From contig BCIV01000009.1 of NCBI GenBank assembly GCA_001600055.1, positions 714,311 through 778,310 of the forward strand: a DNA stretch of 64,000 nucleotides. The letters run 5' to 3'. Made by a program: the position numbers and the translations under genes. Source of the stretch: Filobasidium wieringae. Lineage: Eukaryota > Basidiomycota > Tremellomycetes > Filobasidiales > Filobasidiaceae. Every line of letters starts with the position of its first letter. The first letter of the stretch is position 1. This document shows positions 37,866 through 50,600 of this stretch, piece by piece. Under the pieces are notes generated by a model, which was not told the DNA's origin, made no database searches, and was given only the letters and a program-made list of their open reading frames with translations.

Positions 37866-39303
37866 TCAATGATCCTCTTCACGTTCGCCTGGGCATCCTC
37901 CAGAACCATCCATCTCTTCTATACTGCTGTAATGGAACCCACACCAGAAACAATATGAATGCTCCGTTCTGAGCATGTCGAGCAGGAACGAAAGGTGTGT
38001 GCGAGGCTACACAGCGACATCAACGTCCACACTCGCTAAGCGCTAGCAATGTGAACTCACATCCATCGCCAGAACTCTCTTCGTCCCGTCTATATGCTCG
38101 TCCCAGTTGACTCCAGCCGTATCGACCGCATTCTTTTCATGAGGCTCTTCCTCCCCGACTTCAAACCCCGTTCTACTGAAAGCTATATCTGGACGGTTAT
38201 GCAAGTCCTGATCGGCCAATCCCTCCACCTCAATCAAAGCGTCTAACTTTATTTGCTGCCTAAGCCTTTCTGCTCGATTCGTGTTTGCTCTTTTCCCTTC
38301 GCTGGCTAAGCTCTGCCAATTGTCCGATTGCTTTACCATGTCAATTGGCTCCGTTCGTCCCGTGTCCTTTGCACTTGATCCCTCTCGTAGGTATTCCCTC
38401 CTTTCCGCAATTTCCGCAGTTGTGATATCTGCGTGCAAAGGGAAAATGAGTTCAAGGAGCGGGATAGGAATCGTGCGAGCCGGTGAATGTGGAATGACGT
38501 GTAACGGGTGGAACCTGATCCCCTTTGCCTCATCTAAGTCGATCAAGATTTTTCTGGCAGTCCATTCTTTCCCTTCAATAGATTTCGCTTCGCTGAGCTC
38601 AGCTTGATGCTTGCGGAAATCCTGCGTTGAGGACTCGAGCTGTGCTAGTCTTTCTGGGTGTAATTCACCAGATGCGAGAAGAGGCATAGGAGATTCTCGC
38701 TTGCTTCCAAGACCACATTTGCCTTTGATGGTTGCGAGACAGTCAGGCATGTCGCGAGGGCAGTATCATGGGATGGCTTGTCTTACCTGACCACATTGAC
38801 AAGCTCAGAGGTTCAAATTTCTGTTTTGTAACCCTTAGTGGATCCGTTTCAAAGCTGTCAGCCGATCTACGCCGTTTCCTCAAGATGACTGTCCCATCCG
38901 TTCGATCCGACTTTTCGTCGTTTCTAGAATCAACTTCGTCCTCCACAGCTCGAGTATCCGCAGATGTGACAGCACTCTCAACTTTCTTGCCTAGACCTTC
39001 ACCAAGTTTCCAGCCCATTTTCAGCATCATGTCGAGTGCCTTATTTCCGGGTTGATTCGCCAAGGCAGCTCCATCTGCGTCAACATGTGCGTTAGATCGT
39101 TCTGCAACTTCGAACAAGCTGGTTTCAAGTCCTTTCCTCCTCGTCTGCTCTTCTCGTTGTTTCAGGCTTCTTGGTTGAGACTCAAGGTGCCTCTTTTGTG
39201 CTGCCTTTCGCTTGTCTGAATAATTCATCGCATTCGAGTTCGTTCCCGCGTCCACAAGGAATTTATCAGACATGAAATCCTCTTCAGAATCAGAGTCGAG
39301 CAT
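37866..39303 (-). CDS. G-patch and DUF4187 protein, GPATCH11-like
   Basis: Nuclear RNA-processing protein by family; G-patch proteins activate DEAH helicases. The start MLDSDSEEDFMSDKFL is the conserved N-terminus of this family (the open frame to 39396 upstream is less likely). The G-patch core is ALDMMLKMGWKLGEGLGKK (near 39010-39066). A coiled and acidic middle follows (RLAQLESSTQDFRKHQAELS; 38040-38750). The DUF4187 C-terminus is completed by a last exon after the intron starting near 38061: FLLDMLRTEHSYCFWCGFHY and CPGEREEDH, with the paired Cys residues of that domain. The stop is at 37866. Finding this last exon extends the gene well beyond its longest single frame. Confidence 0.85.
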
Positions 39304-39563
39304 GGTTGCGGCTTGATTGCGCGATATGAGCAATGTAACGTTCGAGCAATTGACAACGATATCAACGATGGTCGTGCACGAGCAGGAGAAGCCCATGCTG
39401 TAGGGCTGAATTTACGCATCGTCATAGCGCGTCAGGGGCATGATTGTAAGTGCAATAAGGGCAAAGATCTGGTGACCTACAAGCGACCAAGAGGTCCAAA
39501 CCTTCCTAAGCGAACTTATTACATATCTAGAAACATCACGGTCAAGCCCTATACAATGTATTA

Positions 39564-41703
39564 CTAGTTCGATGAACAGATTCGATCATTAGACACTCTT
39601 CTTCTCTTGCCAGCGACGCTATCGTTAGACGCTATTTCCTGGGTGACGTGCATGTGTGTGCTTTTGGTGTGGTTCTCTTCCACTGGAGAACCGCGCTTGA
39701 GAGGGTTGTAACCGCAGCGAGCTGCCGAACGCTCTGTATAGCTTTGCGGCGACGATACAATACGGACAGCGGACTGTTCCTCGCCGTTCAAAATGACATG
39801 TATTTCGCCGTCTTTCTCGGTCGTGACAGGGCTGACAGATGAGTCACTTAAACCATCTAGCGAAAGTCCAGGCATGCTAGATGACAAGATCGTTGCCGCT
39901 GACCGAGGGTGTCCTGTCGCGTCTGCGCAGTGCTGATCCCAAAGAGCAGGGGAGATGAAAGCGAAGGAGCCAGCCATTGATGAGAATACTGAACCAGCCG
40001 GAAGGACATTCAGACCGGGAGCGCTCTCCGGAAGGATGGCAGGCGCTGATGAGTGTGAGGATGAGGAACCGGTGCTTGTACATTGGCTGGCCATCTCGAC
40101 GGCATTGACGTTTTCGGGTTGCTCACGAACAAGCCCTTCAAGAGGGATTGGTAGTTGTTGGCCGACGGCTGAGAACCAGGAAGTCTCGTCATGCTCAGGT
40201 GTCCCGGATTTATGGCTGCCATCTTCGCGTCCTACCCAAAGCTTCCAGTCCAGCAAGCAGGCGAGAGCTAGTTCGCCCTTACCGATCTCGGTCACCTCAA
40301 GACCGGACACTTTTGCCCAAGCACGATTTGAATAGACTCGATCGTGCAAAAATTTGTGTGCGACGATAAGAGCAGATAGGAAAGCTCGTCGAGGGCACAT
40401 TAAGGGGGAATTAACGGGAAGACGGTTGAGGTCGGGCTGGGAAAAGCCTGAAGGCTCTGAAGTGGAGGTAGAGATGGAGCTAGAAGCGTCTTCGGACGTC
40501 TCACACAGAATACGTCTGACTTGCTGTTGAGGTGATCAGGACGATTCGTATCAGTAATGGTCCTCTCGCCGCTTCAGTCAGACATACCAGCAGATACCAT
40601 TCTGCACACCTCAAGGTAGCACAAGAGCTCTTACTCCTTCTGAGGATCTCCTTGATGAAGCCTCTCAGAGGTATGAGTCCGCTCTGGCCTTCGCCAACAG
40701 CGGTTGCACAGGCGGCAGAAGAGTCGAAATCATCATACTCGGAATCACTGGCACATGACTTTGGTGAATCAAAATCGCAAGCGGAAGGCCAAGTGGAACA
40801 TATAAGATCATGCACAGTGTCTGTTGACAGCCGAGACAACCAAGACCGGCCAAACCGTCAGCGCTTTGGCCAAGATTTGTCACAATGTCGGATTCTGAAC
40901 TCACCGACCATCTTTTCCGCCAATGCCTTCTTCTGTTCCTGACTCTGTTGCTTCACCTGCCTATCACTGACAAATTTCTCTTGCGTGACGATCTCCTTCC
41001 TTGCGATGTCTACATCGCGGTCTGGCTCGGCCGCAACTCCGCTATTGACAGCCGACGAAACAGTATTCAAACGCAAGTCCTGCTGGACATCGCTAGTACG
41101 CTCCTGATCATCCTGTGAGTTCTCAAACTTTTGAGGAACAGAAAACGTGGATTTCCGCTGTTTTAAGTAAGGAAAGTCAGATGCCCCTAGTTTTCCCCCT
41201 ATGAATTGCTCCAAGTTTTCCTTGTTTTTCTCCAGATTCTGCTCAGCGTTGTCCGTGGCTGCTTCCCCAACTTCTCGCCTCCAGCTCCTGATATAGGATC
41301 TAGCAGGCCTCTGATGAGCCGAGGCAGGTAAGGCCACGCCGGACTGAAGTATCCCGCTCCCAGTTTCAGGCAAGCCACATGGGGTTCCAGCTGAACCGAT
41401 ATCCCAACGTAATGACCCCCTATGGCTCTCCGGAAGGGACAATAGAGACGTAGCATTGAAGCGTCTGGTCTGCTTCGCACCCTGAGTAACACGTCGCGAA
41501 GCTGTTGTGAGAGTAAATTTGAGAGCAGATTGACTGCCAACACATTGTGAATATGATCCGGCAGGATTGAATCGGGTTTGTGCCAAAGTGGTGGGATTGA
41601 CAATGCGGGATGGGATCGTGTATTGGCAGTCGGCGTCGTGGCCGATTCGGGGATTGAATGTTTGATAAGGAACGGGAGGGAGAGGAGTGTTTGGTAAATC
41701 CAT
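39564..41703 (-). CDS. Pho85-type (PCL/PHO80-like) cyclin
   Basis: Cyclin of the Pcl/Pho80 class that would partner a Pho85/CDK5-type kinase. The start MDLPNTPLPPVPYQTFNPRI (41703) is the first ATG of the frame; upstream the frame is open but has no ATG before 42015. A disordered N-terminal half with a coiled, Glu/Gln-rich stretch is followed by the cyclin box in three exons: LIPLRGFIKEILRRSKSSCA, then CPRRAFLSALIVAHKFLHDR, VYSNRAWAKVSGLEVTEIGK and LACLLDWKLWVG. These match Pcl5/Clg1-like cyclins. The C-terminal 200 residues are Ser-rich and end in a basic GKRRRVSND motif, a possible nuclear signal. A 1.8-kb spacer lies upstream. Confidence 0.8.
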
Positions 41704-43474
41704 TATGTTAGCGAGCACAAGATTATCCACGACAAAATCGGTGCGATCCGACTTTGAAGAAGGCCGATGAAATTGGTTGATGATCAGTCCGGCGGATGAT
41801 CCCAAATGCTTGCTGATACTTGGCGAGATGCTTTCAACGAGACCGTGATCGTCTAGTGATTTTAAGAAACCGTAATTGCTTTTCCAGTGTTGTCCTTGTT
41901 GCGAAAATGATACCGAGTTATCCTGTTGAGCACGGTCCAGAGGAGTTATGGGGAATCCGGGTAGATGAAGTGCTAGATGCAATTCAGGGTTCTTGATAAT
42001 GTCAAAATTTACCAACGTCCGGGAAGAACGATGGCGGAAGATGAAGCAGCAGTCTGAATGGTGGTAAGCATAGCGGTAGTGGCAGACATAACGTCCAGTA
42101 GGGGTCGGTCTAGGTTATGATGGGTCCGTATTCTTGCGTACTTGAAAAGGAACGGTAGTGTGGTGCAACGGGCGTGTGTAGAGCACGATACCGAATGCGG
42201 CTACGCAAGGAGGATTGTGTCCGATTTTTTTTGTTCTCCTTCAGTCGGTAGATTGCTCGTAAGTCGAGAAAGGAGAGGTTTAGTGCGATTTACGGACAGA
42301 TATCATGTTGGCGCCAGATGATCTTGTGTAAGGGAAGAAACAAGGCCTCAGGGAGCGAGATGAGACGAGTTCGGTGGCGGGTTGAAAGTGTCGTCAATAG
42401 AGATGTCGGGTACTGCGGCTATTGATACAGTCGAGATCTCCTGATAGGACAGATGGTCCAACAAATCGCCAACTTTGCGTTTCCGTTTCTTCTTCCTCTT
42501 CCTTCTTTTGAAGCTGCACCGTGCGATAGACAGCTTAGGTAATGATCGTTCCCAGGTTGTGCTGCTTTGAATCGCTGCAGGAAATGATACAGGTGGACGA
42601 AATGTGGTCTTGGATGAAATCGATGGGTCAGTCCGGTATGGTGGTATTCAGATATATCGGTTCTCAATTCGCTGTTGCCTCATTCGCCTCCCCATGAGGT
42701 CTGCATCCTTCTCAGTTGTGCTCCGCTGACTCGCTCGCGTGCTCTCCCTCCTCGTTCACTCTGACAGCCGCCGCCCGCGCAGTCTGGTTGCCCTCTCGGC
42801 ATTTCGTTACGTATTCGCGCTAAGTTTCAAAAGGGTAAAAGCGCATAAAGGGTTAACCAAGCACCGCGGATTGGTGCATCGGTTTCACAACTGAAACCCA
42901 TAGCTGACTTGCCGGTTATCTAATTATGTTATGTTCCAATCGCCTCCGTACCTGTTGGTCATTTGTTTTGACCGCTAGCTGCTATGTTACACTCTAACTA
43001 TGATACTTAGTTAATGGGTGATCATCGCTCAAGTTCGCCTGGACATCATGCCGTTAGGCAAAGGATGCTATCTAAACGTCCTTTAGCGCTTTGCTCATTT
43101 CATCAGTCCACCGCTAAAACAAAGGAACAGAGGGGGGTTTACTTGATAGTCAGTCATCAACACCGGTCAATGCAAAAACCTGACAATGCCTGGTTGATTT
43201 CTGAATTTCTGAGCAAATCAGCCTGCCCAGTTCGAGTACGTCTAAGTGAAAGTCTAATGACCCTCATTCTTTGTGATTACTTATAGGATAACTCTGACAG
43301 AAGAAGCTACAAACCTGATTTCCCATCGCATGAGATAGAGATATAAAAGTATCACAATACATATCGAACTCTGCTCATCCTAAACCAGACGTTCAGGTGG
43401 ATTACTCCTATAGGACAAGGCGAGGATCGGACATAGCCTGATTGCTTCGCTCCCTTGTTCAAACAGCTACAACT
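41704..43474. promoter_or_regulatory. Long divergent intergenic region, cyclin / velvet genes
   Basis: At 1.77 kb this is the second-longest space between genes in the window. It carries short unrelated frames on both strands, T-rich and TCTTC-rich tracts (42225-42245, 42480-42520) and GC-rich DNA near 42720-42800. No protein family, tRNA or repeat was recognised. Long upstream regions are common for regulatory genes, and both neighbours are of that type. Confidence 0.4.
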
Positions 43475-45066
43475 ATGCCTCAGCCTGCCACTCATCGCCT
43501 ATGCATTCTCCGCTCTTTCAGACTGATCGTTTTGCAAGAACCTTCTCAGACCTGCCGATCCGAGGGTAAGTCCCCAGGCTGAGGAATAGGAGTCAACTGA
43601 ATCTTATCTACCCCGGTCAGATCCACATCTTTTCCCTCTATATCCGATCGTTCAACTGTTACCCAGGAGCTCGCAATCCATCTCTTCCGTCATCTCAGAT
43701 CTGGTTCTCCAAGCTTCTTTAACCTCAACAGTCTCCTCAAACCATGGTCGCCCTGCCCGAGGGCATTTGCAGGGGCAGTCGATCATCACCCCTATATTGA
43801 AGACGGGAAAGGACACTGATGAGATGATGATTGTCTTCGTCTTCTCCGATATGGCGATACGGTTGGCACGACCAAACGGGGAATATCAACTAGAGTTCAC
43901 ATTATGGGAGACGGAAGGGTATTTCTTCTCGCTATGGAGCTTTTGATGGCCTAAAGAGCTGAAAGACCTGAATGGTTTGGCTTTGTAGGGCGAAAGTGTG
44001 TCATTGCGGATCAATCGTCTCCAACATGTTTGTCATCAAACCCGATAGAATTTGTCAGTTTTCTAGAGGTAAGTGTGCCGACCACGACACTACGACCGAA
44101 ATTGACAGAACGATCATCCGCAGCGGATGATCCACTCAACGACCGTTGGCAAGCAACAAGGAGGGTTGCAAGTAGAATTTATCGTCCTCCACTCATTTGC
44201 CTCAAGACCCGAGAGCCTTTGAGCTCGTCTTGCCGACCAAGACATACCTTCAGGCAGCGAGCAATTCGACACTTTTCAATCGATCATGATCCCAATCGGT
44301 ATTCGCGGAGCGCCGTATGGAGTAGAGACTGCAAGATTAAACCAGGTGATATACTGATAGGTAGTCAGTCGAGACTCGAGGGGTTCATCTTTGATGACTC
44401 GAGAGTACGATCAGACTCCCTAGGTTCGTGCAGGGAACAGTCCGACTCCAGCACGACGATGAGACGCTTCGGCCGGAGTGGAAGTCAGGAACTTCCATTT
44501 GTATCACTACGTCCGGTTGGGGAGTCACGGACACGTCATTTGTGGTCTCTTACACAATCAACAAACGTGCACGATTGGGCTGGTCAGGACGAGGGAGCCG
44601 GAATTGTACGCATAACGTGAGTCGACCAAGAATCATCCGGACTTTTGGAGGGGTCCTGACGGAAAGCGGTTCGTCTATATCGATTAGGTTACCGGGCGAA
44701 ATGACGCGAGGAATACAGCTTGCTCCGCTTCGAAACCTTGACGGACTGAGTGACAAGCTGTTCGCCGAGAACCGCTTGCCCGCTTTGACACTTGCTGTGT
44801 TACGGAACACCCGTTATGATACCCCACTGAGGGCTCTGAGTGGTACTGGCGTAGGTGTTGGCCTTACCTCATTGGCTACGACAAATTTCTCCTTCTTAAA
44901 TCCAGGCGTTCATATACCGGTCAAAGCAAGGTCCAGGAGTATTACCTTTATAACGAACGATACAGACCTATCCATACTCTACAACCAGGCATCTACAGTG
45001 CAGATTCCAGATGCCAGATGCCCTACCAATATCCATAAGATGAGGATAGACCATCTCGTGTCCTGA
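43475..45066 (+). CDS. Velvet-domain regulatory protein
   Basis: Velvet proteins (VeA, VelB, VosA) are fungal regulators of development and secondary metabolism with an NF-kB-like DNA-binding fold. Exon 1, from the ATG at 43475 (MPQPATHRLCILRSFRLIVL), gives QEPSQTCRSEG; exon 2 (from about 43620) gives DPHLFPLYPIVQLLPRSS, LVLQASLTSTVSSN, GHLQGQSIITPIL, MMIVFVFSDMAIRLARP and NGEYQLEFTLWE. These match the velvet order LxVxQxP / PIVQL / LxGSxxxxL / FVFPDLSVR / YxLxFTLxE. A further exon gives NPIEFVSFLE. Beyond about 44100 the frame is open in two registers (44428-45066 is the better one) and no family is recognised, so the C-terminal half and the stop at 45066 are tentative. Confidence 0.6.
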
Positions 45067-45347
45067 CTTGGGTCGCTTGAGGTTGAAACGTCATTTGAAC
45101 GCATCCGCGTCTTTTGATTCCGCGTGCATGTCGAGATTTTACGTACATGAGCGATTTCCATATCTCAACTTTTGCGAATTATTACGGGTCTCAGATGCAG
45201 ATAATGCAGATAATTAGATAGATTACAATTAATAATCATATTGTTGTCATCACACCGCTACTACTACTCTCCTCTGGCCTCTCTAGCTATTCTGCTGAGT
45301 AACTAAGCAACCAACAAGCTTAACAACTCAAACAGGTCCTCGTCACC

Positions 45348-47451
45348 ATGTCCACGCAATTACCCCCTCCGAAAAGGCAGAAGCTTCACAACGTTGCTCA
45401 TGAGCGAGACGTCAGACCAACGAAAGCGGCAGAACAGGCAGAAAGATTCATTCCTAATATTGTGGTACAGTTCAAAAATGCAGAGGACGGTTCTCCGTTA
45501 GGTCCCGCCATCAATCTGCCCGCAGATACTGGCAGAGACGCTTTGCAGATGCTTGTGAACAAGTTGAAGGGAGAAGTAAGTCATGTGATCTGATCCTTTG
45601 TCTCGCTCGTTGGTTACCAATCATCAGGTCTTTCTACTTGCATGTTACAGTCAGAAGAACCTCTTCCCTATGCATTTCATATACAGTCGCGGATTACACC
45701 ACCAACTCCACCATCCGACCTTCTTGCTCGAGCCCCAATAGCGGCACCTCTTCCTTCTTCTCGTCTACAAATTAATGGTAACATACTGGATGATGTTCTT
45801 GAGGCGAAAGCTCCTGGCAACAAACTTCTCCATCATGGGTTCTCTCCCGAAGATGTTTTTGAAGTCATGTGTGAGCCACAGGCGGTCTTTAGGGTCAGGA
45901 GTGTGGGACGATGCAGCGCTACATTGAGTGGTATGCGGAGCGGCCTGTATTATTCAGGAAGACCGAACGCTTACAACTAATAACCGCGCCGCTTGCAGGT
46001 CACGGTCAACCTATCCTATGCTGCTCTCTTTCCCCTACTGGTCGCTTTGCCGTGACTGGATCAGGTGATTCGACAGCCCGCTTGTGGGATATGGAGATTG
46101 AACTTCCGAAACATACCCTGGTAGGACATACCGGCTGGGTTTTGTGCACCGAATGGGAAGGGAGAGAGCGCTATGTAGCTACTGGAGGGCATGACAGTCA
46201 TGTTAGATTTTGGGATCCTCTTACCGGAAAGCCTTTGGGCGATGCTCGAAGAGGACATTCCAAGTGGATCACTAGCCTATCGTGGGAGCCCATCCATCTG
46301 TGAGTTACACATCCCTTGACCAGAGACCATACATGGACCTGAACAGATTTGGCCATGCGTCAACTCCATTATCAGTAACGCCGAGTCCCCTCGGTGTGCG
46401 TCATCGTCGAAAGATGGAACAGTTAAAGTATGGTCGCCTACGAAATCGTACTCTGAGTACACCCTTGCCGGCCATACTGCTAGCGTCAACGTTGTGAGAT
46501 GGGGTGGAGAAGGACTCATCTATACAGGAAGTAGTGATCGGACGATCAAAATTTGGAGTTCAAGAGATGTAAGCTCGTCTTTGTCCTCGGAATCTAAAAA
46601 AGGGAAATCGAGTCTCACTTTTTCACTATGGACCAGGGCAAGCTGATTCGCACGTTGAGCGAACATGCTCATTGGGTCAACACCCTTGCTCTGAGCACCG
46701 ATTTTATCCTTCGGACCGGTCCCTTCGATCATCACGGAAAGAAGCCCAAAGACGATCAGGAGGCGAAAGCTCTGGCTTTGGCTCGTTATAAAAAACACAC
46801 GATCAATACGCCCGAGACCGTCATTTCTGGTTCAGATGATCATACTCTTTTCCTATGGCCATCTCAACACGATAATGCCGCGGGAAATAGTATCAAAAAG
46901 CCTATCGCTCGTCTGACCGGGCACCAGAAGCAAGTCAACCACGTCGCGTTCAGTCCTGACGGAAGACTTGTAGCCAGTGCTGGATTCGATAACGCTGTCA
47001 AGCTATGGGACGGGAAAACTGGAAAGTAAGTCGCTTTGAGAAAATGACAGGGAAGGATGGAACGGGAGATCAGAATCCTGATATGAGGAATTGTCTAGGT
47101 TCGTCGCTTCGCTACGGGGACACGTTGCCGCAGTGTATCGATTAGCCTGGTCAGCAGATTCTCGTATCCTAGTTAGTGCTAGTAAAGATACCACGCTCAA
47201 GGTAAATTTCTCTATCGCAAAACAGCAGCAGGTCATAACTAACGCATACCATCAACAAGCTATGGGATTTGAAGACCGGGAAGATCCGGATAGACCTGCC
47301 GGGACATACCGACGAAGTGTACTGCGTCGACTTCGTTGCGGACAAGGTAGTCAGCGGAGGCCGAGACAAGACGGTCAAAATGTGAGGCTAATCGAACCGC
47401 TAGATGATACAGGCACTGACCTACTTATTGACGCCTAGCTGGAAGAATTGA
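45348..47451 (+). CDS. RSA4: Notchless/Rsa4 WD40 ribosome-assembly factor
   Basis: WD40 propeller needed for late nuclear pre-60S maturation, where its N-terminal NLE domain is pulled by the Rea1/Midasin AAA ATPase. The start MSTQLPPPKRQKLH is followed by the NLE domain (FIPNIVVQFKNAEDGSPLGP, LPADTGRDALQMLVN, EPLPYAFHI). WD repeats follow: GHGQPILCCSLSPTGRFAVT, GHTGWVLCTEWEG, GGHDSHVRFWDP, GSSDRTIKIWSS, GSDDHTLFLWP, GHQKQVNHVAFSPDGRLVAS, SASKDTTLK and a last GGRDKTVKIWKN. The last exon is only CTGGAAGAATTGA (intron ends at 47438). The KIWKN end is that of Rsa4. Introns number about nine. Confidence 0.9.
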
Positions 47452-47612
47452 GTCTTTCGAGCGATTTCGTATGCATTGATGTTGTAACCACCAAAAGTGT
47501 ATTAGCGTGTCATGTTTAGATCATGAATCATATTCGGTGTTTAACATTCCTGTCCCTCTTAGTATTTACATCGTTATGATCGTTAAATTCCTGTCGATAC
47601 GCACTTCAAGCC

Positions 47613-50600
47613 TTAATTACGACGCCACTGATTCCATCGAGAACTGACCCGCCGCTGGAGGCCGCTTTCCGAACTTGTTGGCGAGCTTGGCGGTCTCGGA
47701 ACGCTGTGAGTCACAAGATTATCAATTGGGATTGGGCAAGAACCGCTTGCGTCTAGCATCAGATACTGATCTGCCGTTAGGTCGCGATCGTTCACAGATC
47801 GGCCCAATGGGGTTCTCTTCTGGCGGTCTTCTGCCCTCTCTTTTGCAGCGTCGTATATGTATACTGTTGGTTGTTTGAGTTCCCAGTAATGGAACACTCC
47901 CTCGCCTGATGACGATGAATCTGAGTCGCGTGGCATGCTATCTCCCGTCTTCCAGAGATCGTCTGGATCAAAATTGGCTGAGATCATGTCAATTAATATC
48001 AGCTGATTGCCAGCCTTAGCTTGATGGTGAGCTTACAATTTTCCATTGGCTCAGCCCGACGCTTGCCTAACGCTTTAGCACTTGGCATGGCGGGACGATT
48101 GTCACCCGCTTCGTTATCAGAACCACAGCTGGCTAATACTAAAGGGGAGTGTCGCGTAAGGCTTGCGCCACTCCCGATCACGGGGTACGAAGACTGAAGA
48201 CTATTTGCACTGCCATATTGGTTTTTTCGTAATCCCTCCGTGATCGGTCGAGGACCTTGAACCTTTCCAGGTATCCGAGTAGGTGATCCAGCGCGCATAT
48301 CGTTCGAAAATCGCGGAAGGGAAAACTCTGGCACCGACTCTGGCGTATGACTTCTTGAATTCGTTGCGGTATATGGGCGCCTGACATGTTCAAGCCGATC
48401 ATCTTGAGACCGTAGTCCTACTTCCACATCAGGATAGTATGACTGATATCTAGAAGGCGATGGAGATCGTGGTTGTGTGAATTCGCCCTTTCCATTGGAT
48501 ATAGGCATTCCCAGTTGACCGCTGGAGTGATGGTCGATCGACTGATGCGTGCAAGAGTCAATACCAGAAGCGACAGTATGACCGCTAGATATCTTACTGA
48601 GATATTCATGCGGGTATCGTTCTTGCTCCTCTCCTGTACATAACGCATCTCCCGATCGTCCCTCAGATCGTGCTCCATCTCCTCATGAATTTTCAGCGCC
48701 TACAATGATGTGGACGATTGAGAACCTAAAATCTCTTTCTTACTGTTCCAAAGCTCACCTGAGATAGCTCGTCATTGGCCGCAAGCAGTTTCATGAACAC
48801 TTCCTCTGCCAGGGACCTCTCAGACTCTGACGAATGCAGAATTTGTAGCCTGTTCTCGAACGAGGGGGAATTAGAACTCGGCGGTACTCGTGCTCGGTCC
48901 TTCTTCGCTCTTTCTGCCTGAGCATTGGCCCACCCTAACTGAGAAACCAGGGATTCCTGGTCTCGAACGCAGACCGCGTAGAACTCCTGCAACATAGGCC
49001 CGTCAGTGGCATTCTCGCTGATCCATGGTGGGCTGCTAACCTTGACGACAAGATCCGATTGGAAGTCGCTCGACGTTGCATGTATGAGTGCAGAGTACAG
49101 GACTTTGGCGTGTTCCTTGCATGTCAGGATTTCTTTTAGGAGGTTCGCCAATTGGTCCTGCTCGTTTGGGATCCGAGGCAGGATTGCAGAATGAACTTCG
49201 TCAGAACCTATTTCCGAAGCATCGGCATGAGGTGGACGTCGTTGACGCAGACGCAACATAGGATCTGTCATCGAATAGATCGGATCGACAGTTCCGAACG
49301 GGTAACCCTAGATTTTTCGAAGACATCAATTCACGTCAAACCCGTAACCTTTTTAGCTTGCTTACCTCCTTCGGCTCACGAGGTGTCTTGATTTTCATCC
49401 AAAGATCACGGAGACTATCCGAGCCCTGCTGATCCCCGAAGTTATAACTCAGATGTGACAAGGTCCCGCGCAGTCGATCAAACGTGTCTTGCCCAAGAGC
49501 AGTTTTCTCTTTCTCAGAGCTAAACAAAGGCTCCAATGATTGGAGAAATCGCTTCGACGTCATTTGGGCTGTTCGCACAGAAAAGTCAGATGCTGGATAC
49601 TCTCATAGTCGTTGTGCTATCGATCCTACCTCTGAACCCGTGCTTTTCAGGACACCTCATGCAGCCCAAAAGCCATATTTTCATAGCCATGATCTTCTCC
49701 TGCTCCGGATATTTGTTCTGTGTGCCATATTTAATGATCTTTCTGACAGCACGTGCCGCTTCTTTTGCTACCTCCTCGCTTGAGTGCGATATCCTTTCGC
49801 ACAGCTCAAGGATAAGGGGATAATCAGAGCCTTCAGCCTTCGAACAGAGGTCGCCTCAATACGAAAAAGATTTGTAAGGTTCATATGGCTAAGCACAGGC
49901 CTGCTTCTGACTTACTGATTGCCCAAGTCACGCTGCCCATTTCCCCTTTCCGTTTATCCGCCTCTTTCTCTGCCTTAGCAGTTTCTTTCTCAAGTCGCTC
50001 TCTCCCCCTTTTTTCGATCTTGAGGGCATCCTTTGTTCGGTCCTGATAATCCTTGGTTGCCTGTTCTCTTTCCCTCTTATCGATATCAATCCCACTTAAC
50101 AGAAACGTTGGCTGCGGACTTTGACCCGTACCATGTGTGTTCGCAGCAAAGATGTTGGAAGCATGCGCAAGTTGCGCGTCTCGATCAAACGAACCCGTCC
50201 GAGCCCAGTCTGTGAGCTCCCCAACTGCAGCTGAAATTGCCTGGTCCTGATGTTCGTTGTCGGCCTGAACAACGTTAGTTTGACTATGCTCCGCCACAGG
50301 CAAACTCCTTCCCTTCCAAATTTTGTTTCCATATCTTCTGTCTTCATCCTTGTCTTTGAATTTTGCGCTCAAGCCGAACAATCCTTTTTTCTTCTTCCCG
50401 TCTTCAACTTCTTGAAGCATTTCATTTTCGCCCTTACTAGAACCTTTACCGCTAAACATGGACCGCAGACCTCCTCTAGTTTCATAAGCTACATCGAAAG
50501 AAGGTCGCCCGGACCTCTCGTTATCGGATGACCTTGGGTTACGGCTGGAATCCATTGAACGCCTTGGAGTTTGCGGATGACTATCACTTGATGGTACTGC

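Noticed and set aside
37866..37913. Separate small gene starting at the ATG at 37913
   Set aside because: The sequence is the conserved DUF4187 C-terminus (YCFWCG ... CPGEREEDH) of the G-patch gene, joined by an intron.
41704..42015. Longer N-terminus for the cyclin
   Set aside because: The frame is open but begins with TTG and contains no ATG before 41703.
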